A stretch of DNA of 64,000 nucleotides, taken from NCBI GenBank assembly GCA_900466745.1, contig UBNE01000005.1, forward strand, positions 1 to 64,000, written 5' to 3'. Under the pieces are notes generated by a model, which was not told the DNA's origin, ran no database searches, and worked only from the letters and a program-made list of their open reading frames with translations. Numbering within the stretch: the stretch's first letter is position 1; every line of letters begins with the position of its first letter. Origin of the DNA: Hyphomicrobiales bacterium. Lineage in GTDB: Bacteria > Pseudomonadota > Alphaproteobacteria > Rhizobiales > Beijerinckiaceae. Positions 1-8,203 of this stretch are shown here, piece by piece. The translations under genes were made by a program, and so were the position numbers.

Positions 1-395
1 GCCCCTCTCCCGCGGCCGCAGCGCCGGCCCCCGCCGCGCCAGCCGCCTCCCAGGCCGCTCCGGCCTCCGACCCGCGCAAGCTCGACCAGCTCTCCCGCAT
101 CGAGGAGAAGGCGGCGCGCATCGAGGAGAAGTTCGCCCGCTACGAGGCGGTGCTGACCCGCGCCGAGGCCTCGCTGGAGCGCAGCGCCCACAAGGTCGAC
201 GCCGCCGCCGGCACGCTCGACTTCGCCTCGATCCGCGGCGAGATCGCCGCCCTGCGCAACCGCGTCGACGCCACGCCGCGCGCCGGCACGCTGTTCACGA
301 CCGCCATCGTCACGGCGGTGCTGACCGTCATCCTCACCATCCTGGTGCTGAAATTCGGCGTGCCGGGCCTGTTCGGGGGCCTGCTGTCGCGATGA
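1..395 (+). CDS. Coiled-coil protein with C-terminal membrane anchor (5' end outside window)
   Basis: The frame is open from base 3 with no stop, so the gene begins left of the window. The visible part starts with an Ala/Pro-rich linker, then a charged helical stretch ([17 protein letters not shown]) likely to form a coiled coil. It ends with one hydrophobic segment of about 22 residues just before the C-terminal GGLLSR. This suggests a bitopic or tail-anchored membrane protein. A GTG at 150 could be read as a start, but the upstream frame has the same charged-helix character, so I take the gene as partial. Its stop overlaps the pgk start (ATGA), so the two are probably co-transcribed. I do not recognise the family. 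Confidence 0.7.
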   Translation, partial: PSPAAAAPAPAAPAASQAAPASDPRKLDQLSRIEEKAARIEEKFARYEAVLTRAEASLERSAHKVDAAAGTLDFASIRGEIAALRNRVDATPRAGTLFTTAIVTAVLTVILTILVLKFGVPGLFGGLLSR

Positions 396-1585
396 GCGCC
401 TTCCGCACCCTCGACGACGCCGATCTCGCCGGCAAGCGCGTCCTCGTCCGCGTCGACCTCAACGTCCCGATGGAGGACGGCAAGGTCAGCGACACCACCC
501 GGATCGACCGCATCCTGCCGACGATCCGCGAGATTGCCGACAAGGGCGGCAAGGTCGTCCTGCTCGCGCATTTCGGCCGCCCCAAGGGCCGCGACGAGAA
601 GAACAGCCTGAGGCAGGTCGTGCCGGCGCTGGCGCACGCGCTCGAACGCCCGGTGATCTTCGTCGACGACTGCATCGGCGATGACGTCGCCAAGGCCGTG
701 GCAGCGGCGAAGAACGGCGAGATCCTGCTGCTGGAGAACACCCGCTTCCACGCCGGCGACGAGACGAACGACCCGGACTTCGTCAAGGCGCTCGCCGCCA
801 ATGGCGACCTTTACGTCAACGACGCCTTCTCGGCCGCCCATCGGGCTCATGCCTCGACCGAAGGCCTCGCCCATGTCCTGCCGGCCTATGCCGGCCGCAC
901 GATGCAGGCGGAGCTGGAGGCCCTCGCCGCCGGCCTCGACAATCCCGCCCGCCCGGTGATGGCGATCGTCGGCGGCGCCAAGGTCTCGACCAAGCTCGAC
1001 CTGCTCGGCAATCTCGTGAAGAAGGTCGACATCCTCGCCATCGGCGGCGGCATGGCCAACACCTTCCTCGCGGCGCGCGGCGTCGCTATCGGCAAGTCGC
1101 TCTGCGAGCACGACCTCGTCGGCACCGCCCGCGAGATCGCGGAGAAGGCCAAGGCCGCCGGCTGCGCGATCCTGCTGCCGGTCGACGCGCTGGTGGCGCG
1201 CGAGTTCAAGGCCCATCCCGGCTACCGCGTCGTGCCGGTCGACGGCGTCGAGCCCGACGAGATGATCCTCGACGCCGGCCCGCTCTCGATCGCCGAGGTC
1301 GTGCTGCGGCTGGAGACGGTGAAGACGCTGGTCTGGAACGGCCCCTTCGGCGCCTTCGAGCTGCCGCCTTTCGACACGGCCACGGTCGCGGTCGCCAAGG
1401 CCGTCGCCAAGCGGGTGCAGGCCGGAGAGCTGGTCGCGGTCGCCGGCGGCGGCGACACCGTCGCGGCGATGAACCATGCCGGCGTCGCCGACGAGCTGAC
1501 CTATGTCTCGACGGCGGGCGGCGCCTTCCTCGAATGGATGGAAGGCAAGCCCCTGCCGGGCGTCGAGGCCCTCAGGCAGGCTTGA
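392..1585 (+). CDS. pgk: Phosphoglycerate kinase
   Basis: This cytosolic enzyme transfers phosphate between 1,3-bisphosphoglycerate and ADP in glycolysis, or the reverse in gluconeogenesis. The 397-residue product has the normal bacterial length. Visible family signatures are RVDLNVP near residue 20, the AHFGRPKG substrate loop near 61, ENTRF near 113, the GGAKVSTKL hinge segment near 195, and a C-terminal GGGDT nucleotide loop followed by [10 protein letters not shown]. The ATG start overlaps the upstream stop by four bases. A class II aldolase gene follows after one small ORF, the usual rhizobial arrangement of lower and middle glycolysis genes. No gap gene is present in the visible sequence upstream. 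Confidence 0.98.
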   Translation: MSAFRTLDDADLAGKRVLVRVDLNVPMEDGKVSDTTRIDRILPTIREIADKGGKVVLLAHFGRPKGRDEKNSLRQVVPALAHALERPVIFVDDCIGDDVAKAVAAAKNGEILLLENTRFHAGDETNDPDFVKALAANGDLYVNDAFSAAHRAHASTEGLAHVLPAYAGRTMQAELEALAAGLDNPARPVMAIVGGAKVSTKLDLLGNLVKKVDILAIGGGMANTFLAARGVAIGKSLCEHDLVGTAREIAEKAKAAGCAILLPVDALVAREFKAHPGYRVVPVDGVEPDEMILDAGPLSIAEVVLRLETVKTLVWNGPFGAFELPPFDTATVAVAKAVAKRVQAGELVAVAGGGDTVAAMNHAGVADELTYVSTAGGAFLEWMEGKPLPGVEALRQA

Positions 1586-1596
1586 CCAATCCTCAA

Positions 1597-1617
1597 GGGC
1601 TGCCCTTGCGGCAGCCC
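1597..1617 (+). terminator. Hairpin after pgk
   Basis: Arms GGGCTGC (1597-1603) and GCAGCCC (1611-1617) form a 7-bp stem just after the pgk stop. No U-tract follows; the next bases run into a TATGCTATG sequence that may be a -10 element for the small gene at 1640. It could be an attenuating hairpin rather than a full terminator. Confidence 0.4.
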
Positions 1618-1639
1618 GCGTTTATGCTATGTTCTCACC

Positions 1640-1885
1640 ATGGGCGAGAATGTGCAGACGGCTATGTTCGAGATCCTGAAATCAATTCAGGCGAAGCTTG
1701 CCGATCATGACAAGCGCTTCGACGCCATCGAGAAGCGTTTCGTCGAACTGGGCGACCTCGTCCGCAAGCAGCGCCGCGACACGGCCGGCCTGCTCGTCAT
1801 GGCGAAATCGATCACCGGCAATTTCGCCGAGGAACTTGCCGCCGTCGAGGAGCGCGTCGCGGCGCTTGAAGCGCGCGGCGGCTGA
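1640..1885 (+). CDS. Small coiled-coil protein of unknown function
   Basis: An 81-residue product that is almost entirely amphipathic helix with heptad spacing ([20 protein letters not shown], then [13 protein letters not shown] and [18 protein letters not shown]). It has no signal peptide, membrane segment or recognised domain. The composition resembles short coiled-coil scaffolds common in Rhizobiales, but I cannot assign a role. It lies between pgk and fba. Position 1 follows closely on a TATGCTATG-like -10, so the transcript leader would be very short. A palindromic AAGCCTTAAGGCTT (1885-1898) begins on the last base of its stop codon. Confidence 0.7.
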   Translation: MGENVQTAMFEILKSIQAKLADHDKRFDAIEKRFVELGDLVRKQRRDTAGLLVMAKSITGNFAEELAAVEERVAALEARGG

Positions 1886-1979
1886 AGCCTTAAGGCTTTT
1901 CGGCGCTTTCCCTTTGCGCCGGCGGTGCTTCGGCACTACATCCTCGCCCATATCCGTTTTGCAAAAGGGGAGTGCCATC

Positions 1980-3062
1980 GTGGCCCGCATCACGCTTCGC
2001 CAGTTGCTCGATCATGCCGCCGAGAACGACTACGGCGTGCCCGCCTTCAACATCAACAACATGGAGCAGGCGCTGGCGATCATGGCGGCGGCCGACGCGA
2101 CCGACGCGCCGGTGATCATCCAGGCCTCGCGCGGCGCCCGTTCCTACGCCAACGACATCATGCTCAAGCACATGATGGACGCCGTCACCGAGATCTATCC
2201 GCATATCCCGGTCTGCGTGCATCTCGACCACGGCAACGAGCCGGCGACCTGCATGACCGCGATCCAGGCCGGCTTCACCTCCGTCATGATGGACGGCTCG
2301 CTCAAGGCCGACGGCAAGACCCCGGGCGACTGGGACTACAATGTCGGCGTGACGAAGACCGTCACCGACATGGCCCATCTCGGCGGCATCTCGGTCGAGG
2401 GCGAACTCGGCGTGCTCGGCTCGCTCGAATCCGGCGAGGGCGAGAAGGAGGACGGCCACGGCTTCGAGGGCAAGCTCAGCCACGACCAGCTCCTGACCAA
2501 CCCGGACGAGGCGGTGAAGTTCGTCGCCGAGACCAAGGTCGACGCGCTCGCCATCGCCATGGGCACCTCGCATGGCGCCTACAAGTTCACCCGCAAGCCC
2601 GACGGCGCGATCCTGGCGATGCATGTCATCGAGGAGATCCACAAGAAGCTGCCGAACATGCATCTCGTCATGCACGGCTCCTCCTCGGTGCCGCAGGACC
2701 TCCAGGACATCATCAACCGGTATGGCGGCAAGATGCCCCAGACCTGGGGCGTGCCGGTCGAGGAGATCCAGCGCGGCATCAAGCACGGCGTGCGCAAGAT
2801 CAACATCGACACCGACAACCGCATGGCGATGACCGGCCAGATCCGCAAGATCCTCTCCGAGCATCCCGGCGAGTTCGACCCGCGCAAATACCTCAAGCCT
2901 GCCATGGAGGCGATGACCGCGCTCTGCAAGAAGCGGCTGGAGGAGTTCAACACCGCCGGCCAGGCTTCCAAGATCAAGCGCATCGTCACGCTGGCCGAGA
3001 TGGCCAAGCGCTATGCCAAGGGCGAGCTCGACCCGACCTTCGGCGCGAAGAAGGCCGCTTGA
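1980..3062 (+). CDS. fba: Class II fructose-bisphosphate aldolase (Calvin-cycle subtype)
   Basis: This zinc-dependent cytosolic aldolase interconverts fructose-1,6-bisphosphate with dihydroxyacetone phosphate and glyceraldehyde-3-phosphate. The 360-residue product carries the catalytic Asp and zinc His in HLDHGN (residues 81-86), the long insertion with [15 protein letters not shown] near 141, [18 protein letters not shown] and KINIDTDNR in the phosphate-binding C-terminal half. The long [14 protein letters not shown] insertion is typical of the class II subtype found in Calvin-cycle operons and alphaproteobacteria. I choose the GTG at 1980 because GGGGAG lies 6-7 bases upstream and the homologous N-terminus is [13 protein letters not shown]. 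The open frame extends farther left but without family similarity. Confidence 0.97.
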   Translation: MARITLRQLLDHAAENDYGVPAFNINNMEQALAIMAAADATDAPVIIQASRGARSYANDIMLKHMMDAVTEIYPHIPVCVHLDHGNEPATCMTAIQAGFTSVMMDGSLKADGKTPGDWDYNVGVTKTVTDMAHLGGISVEGELGVLGSLESGEGEKEDGHGFEGKLSHDQLLTNPDEAVKFVAETKVDALAIAMGTSHGAYKFTRKPDGAILAMHVIEEIHKKLPNMHLVMHGSSSVPQDLQDIINRYGGKMPQTWGVPVEEIQRGIKHGVRKINIDTDNRMAMTGQIRKILSEHPGEFDPRKYLKPAMEAMTALCKKRLEEFNTAGQASKIKRIVTLAEMAKRYAKGELDPTFGAKKAA

Positions 3063-3115
3063 GCCGCCTCTGACGGCTCTGTTTTTTCGACGCCCGGCCC
3101 CGGCCGGGCGTTTTC
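3061..3115 (+). terminator. Two tandem intrinsic terminators after fba
   Basis: First hairpin: GAGCCG (3061-3066) pairs with CGGCTC (3074-3079), followed by TGTTTTTT. It overlaps the fba stop codon. Second hairpin: CGCCCGGCC (3091-3099) pairs with GGCCGGGCG (3102-3110), followed by TTTT. Two stacked terminators suggest tight insulation of highly expressed fba from the BenE gene. Confidence 0.85.
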
Positions 3116-3198
3116 GTTGCAGCAAGGAGCATCGCCCCGATTGCAGCCGCCATGTATCCGGCGCCCTTTCCGTGCGCCGCGATTTCTGATTCAACGGC

Positions 3199-4380
3199 AT
3201 GCCCCGCCGCCCGAGCCCGCAACCCATGTCGATTGTCTTTTCCGCCCTGGTCGCGGTCTTCGTCGGTTTCGCCGCCTCGGTCGCGGTCATCCTCTCGGCC
3301 GCGCAGGCGCTCGGCGCCACGGCCGGCCAGACCGTCTCGATGGTGGCGGCGCTCGCCATCGGCACGGCGCTGCCGAGTATCTGGCTGTCCTGGCGCTATC
3401 GCATGCCGATGATCTGCGCCTGGTCGACGCCGGGCGCGGCGCTCATCGCCGCCGCCAGCGGCTTCGACATGGCCGCTGCGGTCGCCGCCTTCCTCGTCGC
3501 CGCGCTGCTGATGATGCTCACCGCCGCCTTCCGCCCGCTCGGCCGGCTGATCGAGCGCATCCCGATGCCGATCGCCTCGGCCATGCTGGCGGGCGTGATC
3601 TTCCGCTTCGTCGTCGCCGTCTTCGACGAGATGCGGCTGTCGCCATGGCTCGTGCTGCCCTTGCTGGCGGTGTTTCTCGTCGCCCGGCTCCTCAATCCGT
3701 TCCTCGGCGTCATCGCGGCGCTGGCCGCCGGCATCGTCATCAGCTTCGCCGGCGGGCTCGCGCACTGGCCCGGCGGCGAGATCGCCTTGACCAGCCTCGA
3801 AATCGTCACGCCCCGCTTCGATATTGCCGCCATGCTCGGCATCGGCGTCCCGCTCTATCTCGTCACCATGGCCGCCCAGAACCTGCCGGGCTTCGCCGTG
3901 CTGCGCGCCGCCGGCTACAAACCGCCGACCGCCCCTGCGCTCTTCGCCACGGGGCTCGTCTCGCTGCTGACCGCCCCCTTCGGCGCGCATATGACCAACA
4001 TGGCCGCGATCAGCGCCTCGATCTGCACCGGAGGCGACACCCATCCCGACCCGGCCCAGCGCTGGAAGGCGGGCGTCGTCTACGGCTTCGCCTATCTCGT
4101 CGTCGCCGGCTGCACCGGCCTCCTGATCGCGCTGCTGCTCGCCCTGCCGAAGGCGCTGATCGTGGCGGTGGCCGGCCTCGGCCTCGTCGGCTCCTTCACC
4201 GGCGCGCTCGGGCAGACGATGTCCTCCGACAAGGAGCGCTTCGCGGCGGCCATCGCCTTTTGCGTGGCGGCCTCCAGCCTCTCGCTTTTCGGCATCGGCT
4301 CGGCCTTCTGGAGCCTGATTGCCGGGCTTGCGGTCTTGACATTGGACTTCGCCGCGGGCCGTTTGCGCAGCCGATCATGA
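3199..4380 (+). CDS. BenE family transporter (benzoate/H+ symporter-like)
   Basis: A 393-residue integral membrane protein with about a dozen hydrophobic segments, matching the BenE family, whose founding member imports benzoate with protons. Family-like signatures are the CAWSTPGAALI motif near residue 73, IPMPIASAMLAGV near 118, and PFGAHMTNMAAISASICTG near 254, which is the conserved AxHxxNxAAIxAA-type substrate-site region. The true substrate is unknown, since no benzoate genes are adjacent. An internal ATG at 3226 gives the start MSIVFSAL and is an equally plausible initiation site; neither has a strong ribosome binding site. The stop overlaps the next gene (ATGA), so a co-transcribed and coupled pair is likely. 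Confidence 0.85.
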   Translation: MPRRPSPQPMSIVFSALVAVFVGFAASVAVILSAAQALGATAGQTVSMVAALAIGTALPSIWLSWRYRMPMICAWSTPGAALIAAASGFDMAAAVAAFLVAALLMMLTAAFRPLGRLIERIPMPIASAMLAGVIFRFVVAVFDEMRLSPWLVLPLLAVFLVARLLNPFLGVIAALAAGIVISFAGGLAHWPGGEIALTSLEIVTPRFDIAAMLGIGVPLYLVTMAAQNLPGFAVLRAAGYKPPTAPALFATGLVSLLTAPFGAHMTNMAAISASICTGGDTHPDPAQRWKAGVVYGFAYLVVAGCTGLLIALLLALPKALIVAVAGLGLVGSFTGALGQTMSSDKERFAAAIAFCVAASSLSLFGIGSAFWSLIAGLAVLTLDFAAGRLRSRS

Positions 4381-5030
4381 CCACGCACCCTTCCCCCACC
4401 CGCCTGATGCTCGTCACCCCGCCGGTCGAGGACGCCGACGCCATGGCCTTCCGCCTGATGCAGGCGATGGCGGGCGGCGACGTCGCCGCCATCCTGCTCC
4501 GGCTCGCGCCCGGCGACGACCGCAGCCGCATCGAGCGCGTCAAGCGCCTCGCCGGCCCGGTGCAGGCCAACAACGTCGCCCTCGTCGTCGAGGACACGGC
4601 CCTTGTCGCCGCGCGCGGCGGCGCCGACGGCGTGCATCTCACCGGCGGCCCGGCCGCGATCGCCGAGGCGCGCTCCAGCCTGAAGAGCGAGCGCATCATC
4701 GGCGCCGGCGGCTTGCGCGCCCGCCATGACGCCATGGATGTCGGCGAGGCCGGCGTCGACTACGTCCTGTTCGGCGAGCCGCGGCCGGACGGCAGCGTGC
4801 CGCCCCTGCCGGCGGTGATCGAGCGCGCCGGCTGGTGGGCCGAGATCTTCGAGACGCCCTGCGTCGCCTATGCGCCGGACGCCGAAGCCATCGAGCCGCT
4901 GGTCGAGACCGGGGCGGAATTCGTCGCCCTCGGCGCCTGGGCCTTCGACGAGGGGCAGGACATCCGCGCCCTGGTCGAGGCGGCGAATGCGGCGATGTCC
5001 GCCTGCGCGGCGCGGAAGACCGCCCGATGA
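4377..5030 (+). CDS. ThiE-like (thiamine-phosphate synthase fold) protein, probably non-canonical
   Basis: The 217-residue product has the length and strand pattern of the ThiE TIM barrel: LMLVTPP at the N-terminus, GGADGVHLTGG near residue 80, IIGAGG near 104, and GVDYVLFGEP near 120. Key ThiE residues look absent. The usual QLR-x-K diphosphate motif is replaced by AILLRLAPGDD, and the N-D-R motif after strand 3 is replaced by VVEDTALV. It is therefore more likely a diverged paralogue than the main thiamine synthase. The start overlaps the BenE stop and its own stop overlaps the next start (both ATGA), so translational coupling is likely. No other thi genes are near. The fold call is firm; the activity is uncertain. 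Confidence 0.75.
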   Translation: MTTHPSPTRLMLVTPPVEDADAMAFRLMQAMAGGDVAAILLRLAPGDDRSRIERVKRLAGPVQANNVALVVEDTALVAARGGADGVHLTGGPAAIAEARSSLKSERIIGAGGLRARHDAMDVGEAGVDYVLFGEPRPDGSVPPLPAVIERAGWWAEIFETPCVAYAPDAEAIEPLVETGAEFVALGAWAFDEGQDIRALVEAANAAMSACAARKTAR

Positions 5031-5950
5031 AAGGGCTGCGTTGCGGCCTCGTGCTCGGCGCGCTGACCGGCCTCGCCCTGCCGGCCGCGGCCGCGCAGCC
5101 CTTCGAGGACCTGGCCTATGGCGCCTATCAGGCCGGCCATTACCGGCGCGCCCAGACCGAAGCGCTGAAGCGCGTCGAGGCCGACCACAACGACGCCGCC
5201 GCGATGACGCTGCTCGGCGAGATCTACCGGCAGGGCCTCGGCGTCGCGCCCGACCAGAAGGCCGCGACCGAATGGTACGAGCAGGCCGATGCGCGCGGCG
5301 ACATCAACGCCACCTTCGCGCTCGCGACCGAGCTCCTCGACCAGAACAGCGGCAAGCGCGATCCCGCTCGTGCCGGGCAATTGCTGGAAAAGGCCGCCGC
5401 AGCCGGCCATCCGCTCGCCAATTACAACCTCGCCCTCGCTTTGCTCGCGACGGGCAAGGACAGCGACGACAAGCGCGCCGTCGCCTGCCTGCGGATCGCG
5501 GCGAAGGCCGAGATCGGCGATGCGATGCAGGCGCTCGGCACCCTCGCCCGGCAGGGTCGCGGCCTGCCGCAATCCGACGAGGAGGCGGCCGGCTGGATGA
5601 AGAAGGGAGCCGCCGCCGGCAATGTCCCGGCCGAGGTCGAATATGCGATCATGCTGTTCAACGGCACCGGGGTGGCCAAGGACGAAGAGGCGGCGGCGAA
5701 GCTCTTCCTGCGCGCTGCCCATCAGGGCAATCCCATCGCGCAGAACCGCCTCGCCAAGCTCTACCAGTTCGGCCTCGGCATCGCGCCGGACCGGATCGAG
5801 GCCGCCGCCTGGCATCTCGCCGCCCGCTCGCAAGGCCTCGGCGACCCGGCCCTCGACGAGCTGTTCGACCGGCTCAACCCCGAGCAGAAGGGTCGCGCCG
5901 CCCGCATGGCGGCCTCCCGCATCAGCAGCTTCGTCTTGACGGCGCCCTAG
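5027..5950 (+). CDS. Sel1-repeat periplasmic protein
   Basis: A 307-residue protein with a cleavable signal peptide (LVLGALTGLALPAAAAQ, residues about 8-24). Several Sel1-type helical repeats follow, recognisable by A-x-x-LG-x-x-Y-x-x-G-x-G-V and W-Y-x-x-A-A-x-x-G blocks (LLGEIYRQGLGVAPDQ, AIMLFNGTGVAKDEEAAAKLF, LAKLYQFGLGIAPD). Sel1 proteins serve as scaffolds for protein-protein contacts; no enzymatic motif is visible. Its ATG overlaps the stop of the ThiE-like gene, so the BenE, ThiE-like and Sel1 genes form one overlapping unit. The partner proteins are unknown. Confidence 0.85.
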   Translation: MKGLRCGLVLGALTGLALPAAAAQPFEDLAYGAYQAGHYRRAQTEALKRVEADHNDAAAMTLLGEIYRQGLGVAPDQKAATEWYEQADARGDINATFALATELLDQNSGKRDPARAGQLLEKAAAAGHPLANYNLALALLATGKDSDDKRAVACLRIAAKAEIGDAMQALGTLARQGRGLPQSDEEAAGWMKKGAAAGNVPAEVEYAIMLFNGTGVAKDEEAAAKLFLRAAHQGNPIAQNRLAKLYQFGLGIAPDRIEAAAWHLAARSQGLGDPALDELFDRLNPEQKGRAARMAASRISSFVLTAP

Positions 5951-5990
5951 GAGCCGCGCAAGTGACAGGCTGACTGCCGCCGAAACACAG

Positions 5991-6093
5991 CCCTCATCCT
6001 GAGGAGCCGCGAATGCGGCGCCTCGCAGCACGGTCCAGGGTCCACTGGAGCATCCTGCGAGACGCGAGCTTCGCCCGCTCCTCAGGATGAGGG
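5991..6093. repeat. Palindromic intergenic element, family A
   Basis: The 16-bp arms CCCTCATCCTGAGGAG (5991-6006) and CTCCTCAGGATGAGGG (6078-6093) are exact inverted repeats. They enclose a second partly complementary stretch (CCTCGCAG and CTGCGAG). The element lies in the short gap before the inositol-phosphatase gene and could fold as a long stem in RNA. A single half arm of the same family is visible near 41389-41402. I know similar CCTCATCCTGAGGAG elements from Rhizobiales intergenic DNA. Confidence 0.85.
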
Positions 6094-6167
6094 CTGGGGA
6101 TTTTCCAGTCTTCGCTCTTTGCCTTCGCTTTTCCGCCGTGCCTCCCGACGGCACGCAAGAGGTTCAG

Positions 6168-6959
6168 ATGATCCGTTCCCCGTTGATGACCGTGATGACC
6201 GACGCCGTGATGAAGGCGTCCCGCTCGCTGAAGCGCGACTTCGGCGAGGTCGAGAATCTCCAGGTGCTCGCCAAGGGCCCGGGCGATTTCGTCTCCAAGG
6301 CCGACCACAAGGCCGAACAGATCCTGCGCGAATCGCTGGAGAAGGCCCGGCCCGGCTACGGCTTCGTCATGGAGGAGAGCGGCGTCGTCCACGGCACCGA
6401 CGAGAGCAACCGCTGGCATATCGACCCGCTCGACGGCACCCACAACTTCCTGCGCGGCATCCCGCACTGGAACATCTCGGTCGCGCTGGAACGCGACAAC
6501 CAGTTCGTCGCCGGCGTGGTCTACGACGCCGCCAAGGACGAGATGTTCATGGCCGAGAAGGGCAAGGGCGCCTATGCCAACAACCGGCGCCTGCGCGTCT
6601 CCGGCCGCCGCGAGCCGGCCGAGATGCTGGTCGGCACCGGCATCCCGCATATCGGCAAGGGCGGGCACGGCCTGTTCCTGCGCGAGCTCGCCGCGGTGAT
6701 GCCGCGCTTCGCCAATGTCCGGCGCATGGGCTCGGCCGCGCTCGACATCGCCTATGTCGCCGCCGGCCGCCTCGACGGCTACTGGGAGCGCGGCCTCAAC
6801 ACCTGGGATTTCGCGGCGGGCGCCGTGCTGATCCGCGAGGCGGGCGGCACCTTCGGCACGCTCGACGGCAAGCAGGCCACCCATGCCAGGGACATCATCT
6901 GCGGCAACGAGACCTGCGAGCAGGCCCTGCGCGCGGCGCTGAAGACGGCGGCCGCATAG
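6168..6959 (+). CDS. Inositol monophosphatase family protein
   Basis: The 263-residue product has the metal-binding signatures of the Mg-dependent inositol monophosphatase superfamily: EE at residues 69-70, HIDPLDGTHNFLRGIPHW (84-101), and C-terminal WERGLNTWDFAAGAVLIREAGG. Family members dephosphorylate inositol-1-phosphate, or act in 3'-phosphoadenosine 5'-phosphate or sugar phosphate metabolism. The substrate cannot be settled here. The start at 6168 is preceded by AAGAGG and gives the family N-terminus; the frame is open farther left through the repeat. No coupling with neighbours is seen. The similar gene order pgk-fba-...-suhB-like-MotA-like in other Rhizobiales is from memory. Confidence 0.92.
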   Translation: MIRSPLMTVMTDAVMKASRSLKRDFGEVENLQVLAKGPGDFVSKADHKAEQILRESLEKARPGYGFVMEESGVVHGTDESNRWHIDPLDGTHNFLRGIPHWNISVALERDNQFVAGVVYDAAKDEMFMAEKGKGAYANNRRLRVSGRREPAEMLVGTGIPHIGKGGHGLFLRELAAVMPRFANVRRMGSAALDIAYVAAGRLDGYWERGLNTWDFAAGAVLIREAGGTFGTLDGKQATHARDIICGNETCEQALRAALKTAAA

Positions 6960-6981
6960 AGCCGCTCCGGCCCGCGCGGGC

Positions 6982-7073
6982 CGTCGTTGCGAGGAGCGAA
7001 GCGACGAAGCAATCCAGGAGGACGTGGAGCGCGGCTGCCTCGGGATTGCTTCGCTCCGCGCGCAATGACGACG
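6982..7073. repeat. Palindromic intergenic element, family B, copy 1
   Basis: The left half runs CGTCGTTGCGAGGAGCGAAG... to AAGCAATCC (7007-7015). The right half GGGATTGCTTCGCTCC...GCGCAATGACGACG (7042-7073) is its imperfect inverse. The same design occurs at 46451-46541. This is a known style of dispersed mirror element (TTGCGAGGAGCGAAGCGACGAAGCAATCC) in Bosea, Bradyrhizobium and related genomes. Confidence 0.85.
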
Positions 7074-7155
7074 GGAGCCGCGCTTTCGGCCTTGATCCCG
7101 GCCGTCCGGGAGGCGACAGTCTGCGACGCGATCCGAGGCGAACGGAAGACGAAGC

Positions 7156-8163
7156 ATGGCGAATGAGGATCTGGCGGCCGACGAGATCGCGGCCGCCCCC
7201 CCGCGAGAGGATACCCGCTTCTCCCGGCCTCTCCGCTACGCCGTCCGCGCGCTCGTCTTCATCGCGCTGATCGGCTTCCTCGGCTACATCCTGCAGGCCG
7301 GGCTCATCAAGGCGTTCATGACCAATCCCGGTCTGAACGGCCTGATCCTCGGCGCCCTGCTGGTCGGCGTTCTGGTCGCCCTGCGCGAGCTCTGGCGCCT
7401 CGCCAGCGAGGCGCGCTCCGCCACCCGCCTCGCCGCCGCGCCCCGCCATGCCGAGATCCGCCGCGGCGAGGTCATCGCGCCGCTCGGCGCCGTGCTGCCG
7501 GCGCTCGACGAAGCCAGCCTCGCGCCGGCGCAGGCCGCCTCGATCGTCGAATCGATCGCCGTCAGGCTCGACGACGGCCGCGAGGTGCTGCGCTATCTCG
7601 CCGGGCTTCTGGTCTTCCTCGGCCTGCTCGGCACCTTCTGGGGCCTGCTCGAGACGGTCGGTTCGGTCGGCGGCGTCATCAACTCCTTGCGCACCGGGGC
7701 GGAAGCCGGCGTGCTCTTCGACGACCTCAAGGCGGGCCTGTCGGCGCCGCTCGCCGGCATGGGCCTGTCCTTCTCGTCCTCGCTCTTCGGCATCGCCGGC
7801 TCGCTGATCCTCGGCTTCCTCGATCTCCAGGTCGCGCAGGCGCAGCGCCGCTTCCGCAACGAGGTCGAGAGCTGGCTGGGCAGCCGCACCGCCCTGCCCG
7901 GCGCCATGCCGCTCCTGCCCGCCGGCAATCCGCTGGCCGAGCGCTTCGACAGGCTGAGCGCGGCGATGGTCGACGGCACCGCCAACAACCGCGCCGCCAC
8001 CCAGGCCCTGTCCAACCTCGCCGAGGGCATCCAGGGCCTGGTCCAGCACATGCGCTCCGAGCAGCAGATGATCCGCGACTGGGTCGAGGCGCAGGCCGCC
8101 CGCGAGAAGGAGCTGAAGCGGCTGATCGAGCGCCTCACCGCCGACCAGATCACCGAGCCATGA
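7156..8163 (+). CDS. MotA/TolQ/ExbB-type proton channel protein
   Basis: A 335-residue inner-membrane protein with four hydrophobic segments, near residues 30-50, 60-78, 146-168 and 197-223. The last two flank the LGTFWGLLETV and SAPLAGMGLSFSSSLFGIAGS blocks characteristic of the MotA/TolQ/ExbB channel superfamily. In this family a pentamer of such subunits surrounds a dimer of single-span partners and converts ion flow into motion. Residues about 255-335 form a charged helical tail (NLAEGIQGLVQHMRSEQQ, REKELKRLIERL). The gene for a MotB-like partner follows 40 bases later. No flagellar, tol or exb genes are nearby, so this is an orphan motor pair of unknown task. Confidence 0.88.
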   Translation: MANEDLAADEIAAAPPREDTRFSRPLRYAVRALVFIALIGFLGYILQAGLIKAFMTNPGLNGLILGALLVGVLVALRELWRLASEARSATRLAAAPRHAEIRRGEVIAPLGAVLPALDEASLAPAQAASIVESIAVRLDDGREVLRYLAGLLVFLGLLGTFWGLLETVGSVGGVINSLRTGAEAGVLFDDLKAGLSAPLAGMGLSFSSSLFGIAGSLILGFLDLQVAQAQRRFRNEVESWLGSRTALPGAMPLLPAGNPLAERFDRLSAAMVDGTANNRAATQALSNLAEGIQGLVQHMRSEQQMIRDWVEAQAAREKELKRLIERLTADQITEP

Positions 8164-8203
8164 TTCCCGTCGAGCACCGGACCATGACAGCAGGACCCTG
8201 ACG

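Noticed and set aside
140-1477. A 445-codon open frame opposite pgk
   Set aside because: It is an antisense shadow of a clear pgk gene; the product is rich in Arg, Asp and Ala with no known domain. High GC makes such long antisense frames common here.
3199-4380. Benzoate degradation locus
   Set aside because: The BenE-family transporter is the only hint; no dioxygenase, CoA ligase for benzoate or catechol gene is nearby.
5991-6093. Family A palindrome as a riboswitch before the inositol-phosphatase gene
   Set aside because: The long mirror symmetry and the half arm elsewhere fit a dispersed repeat; no known riboswitch core was recognised.
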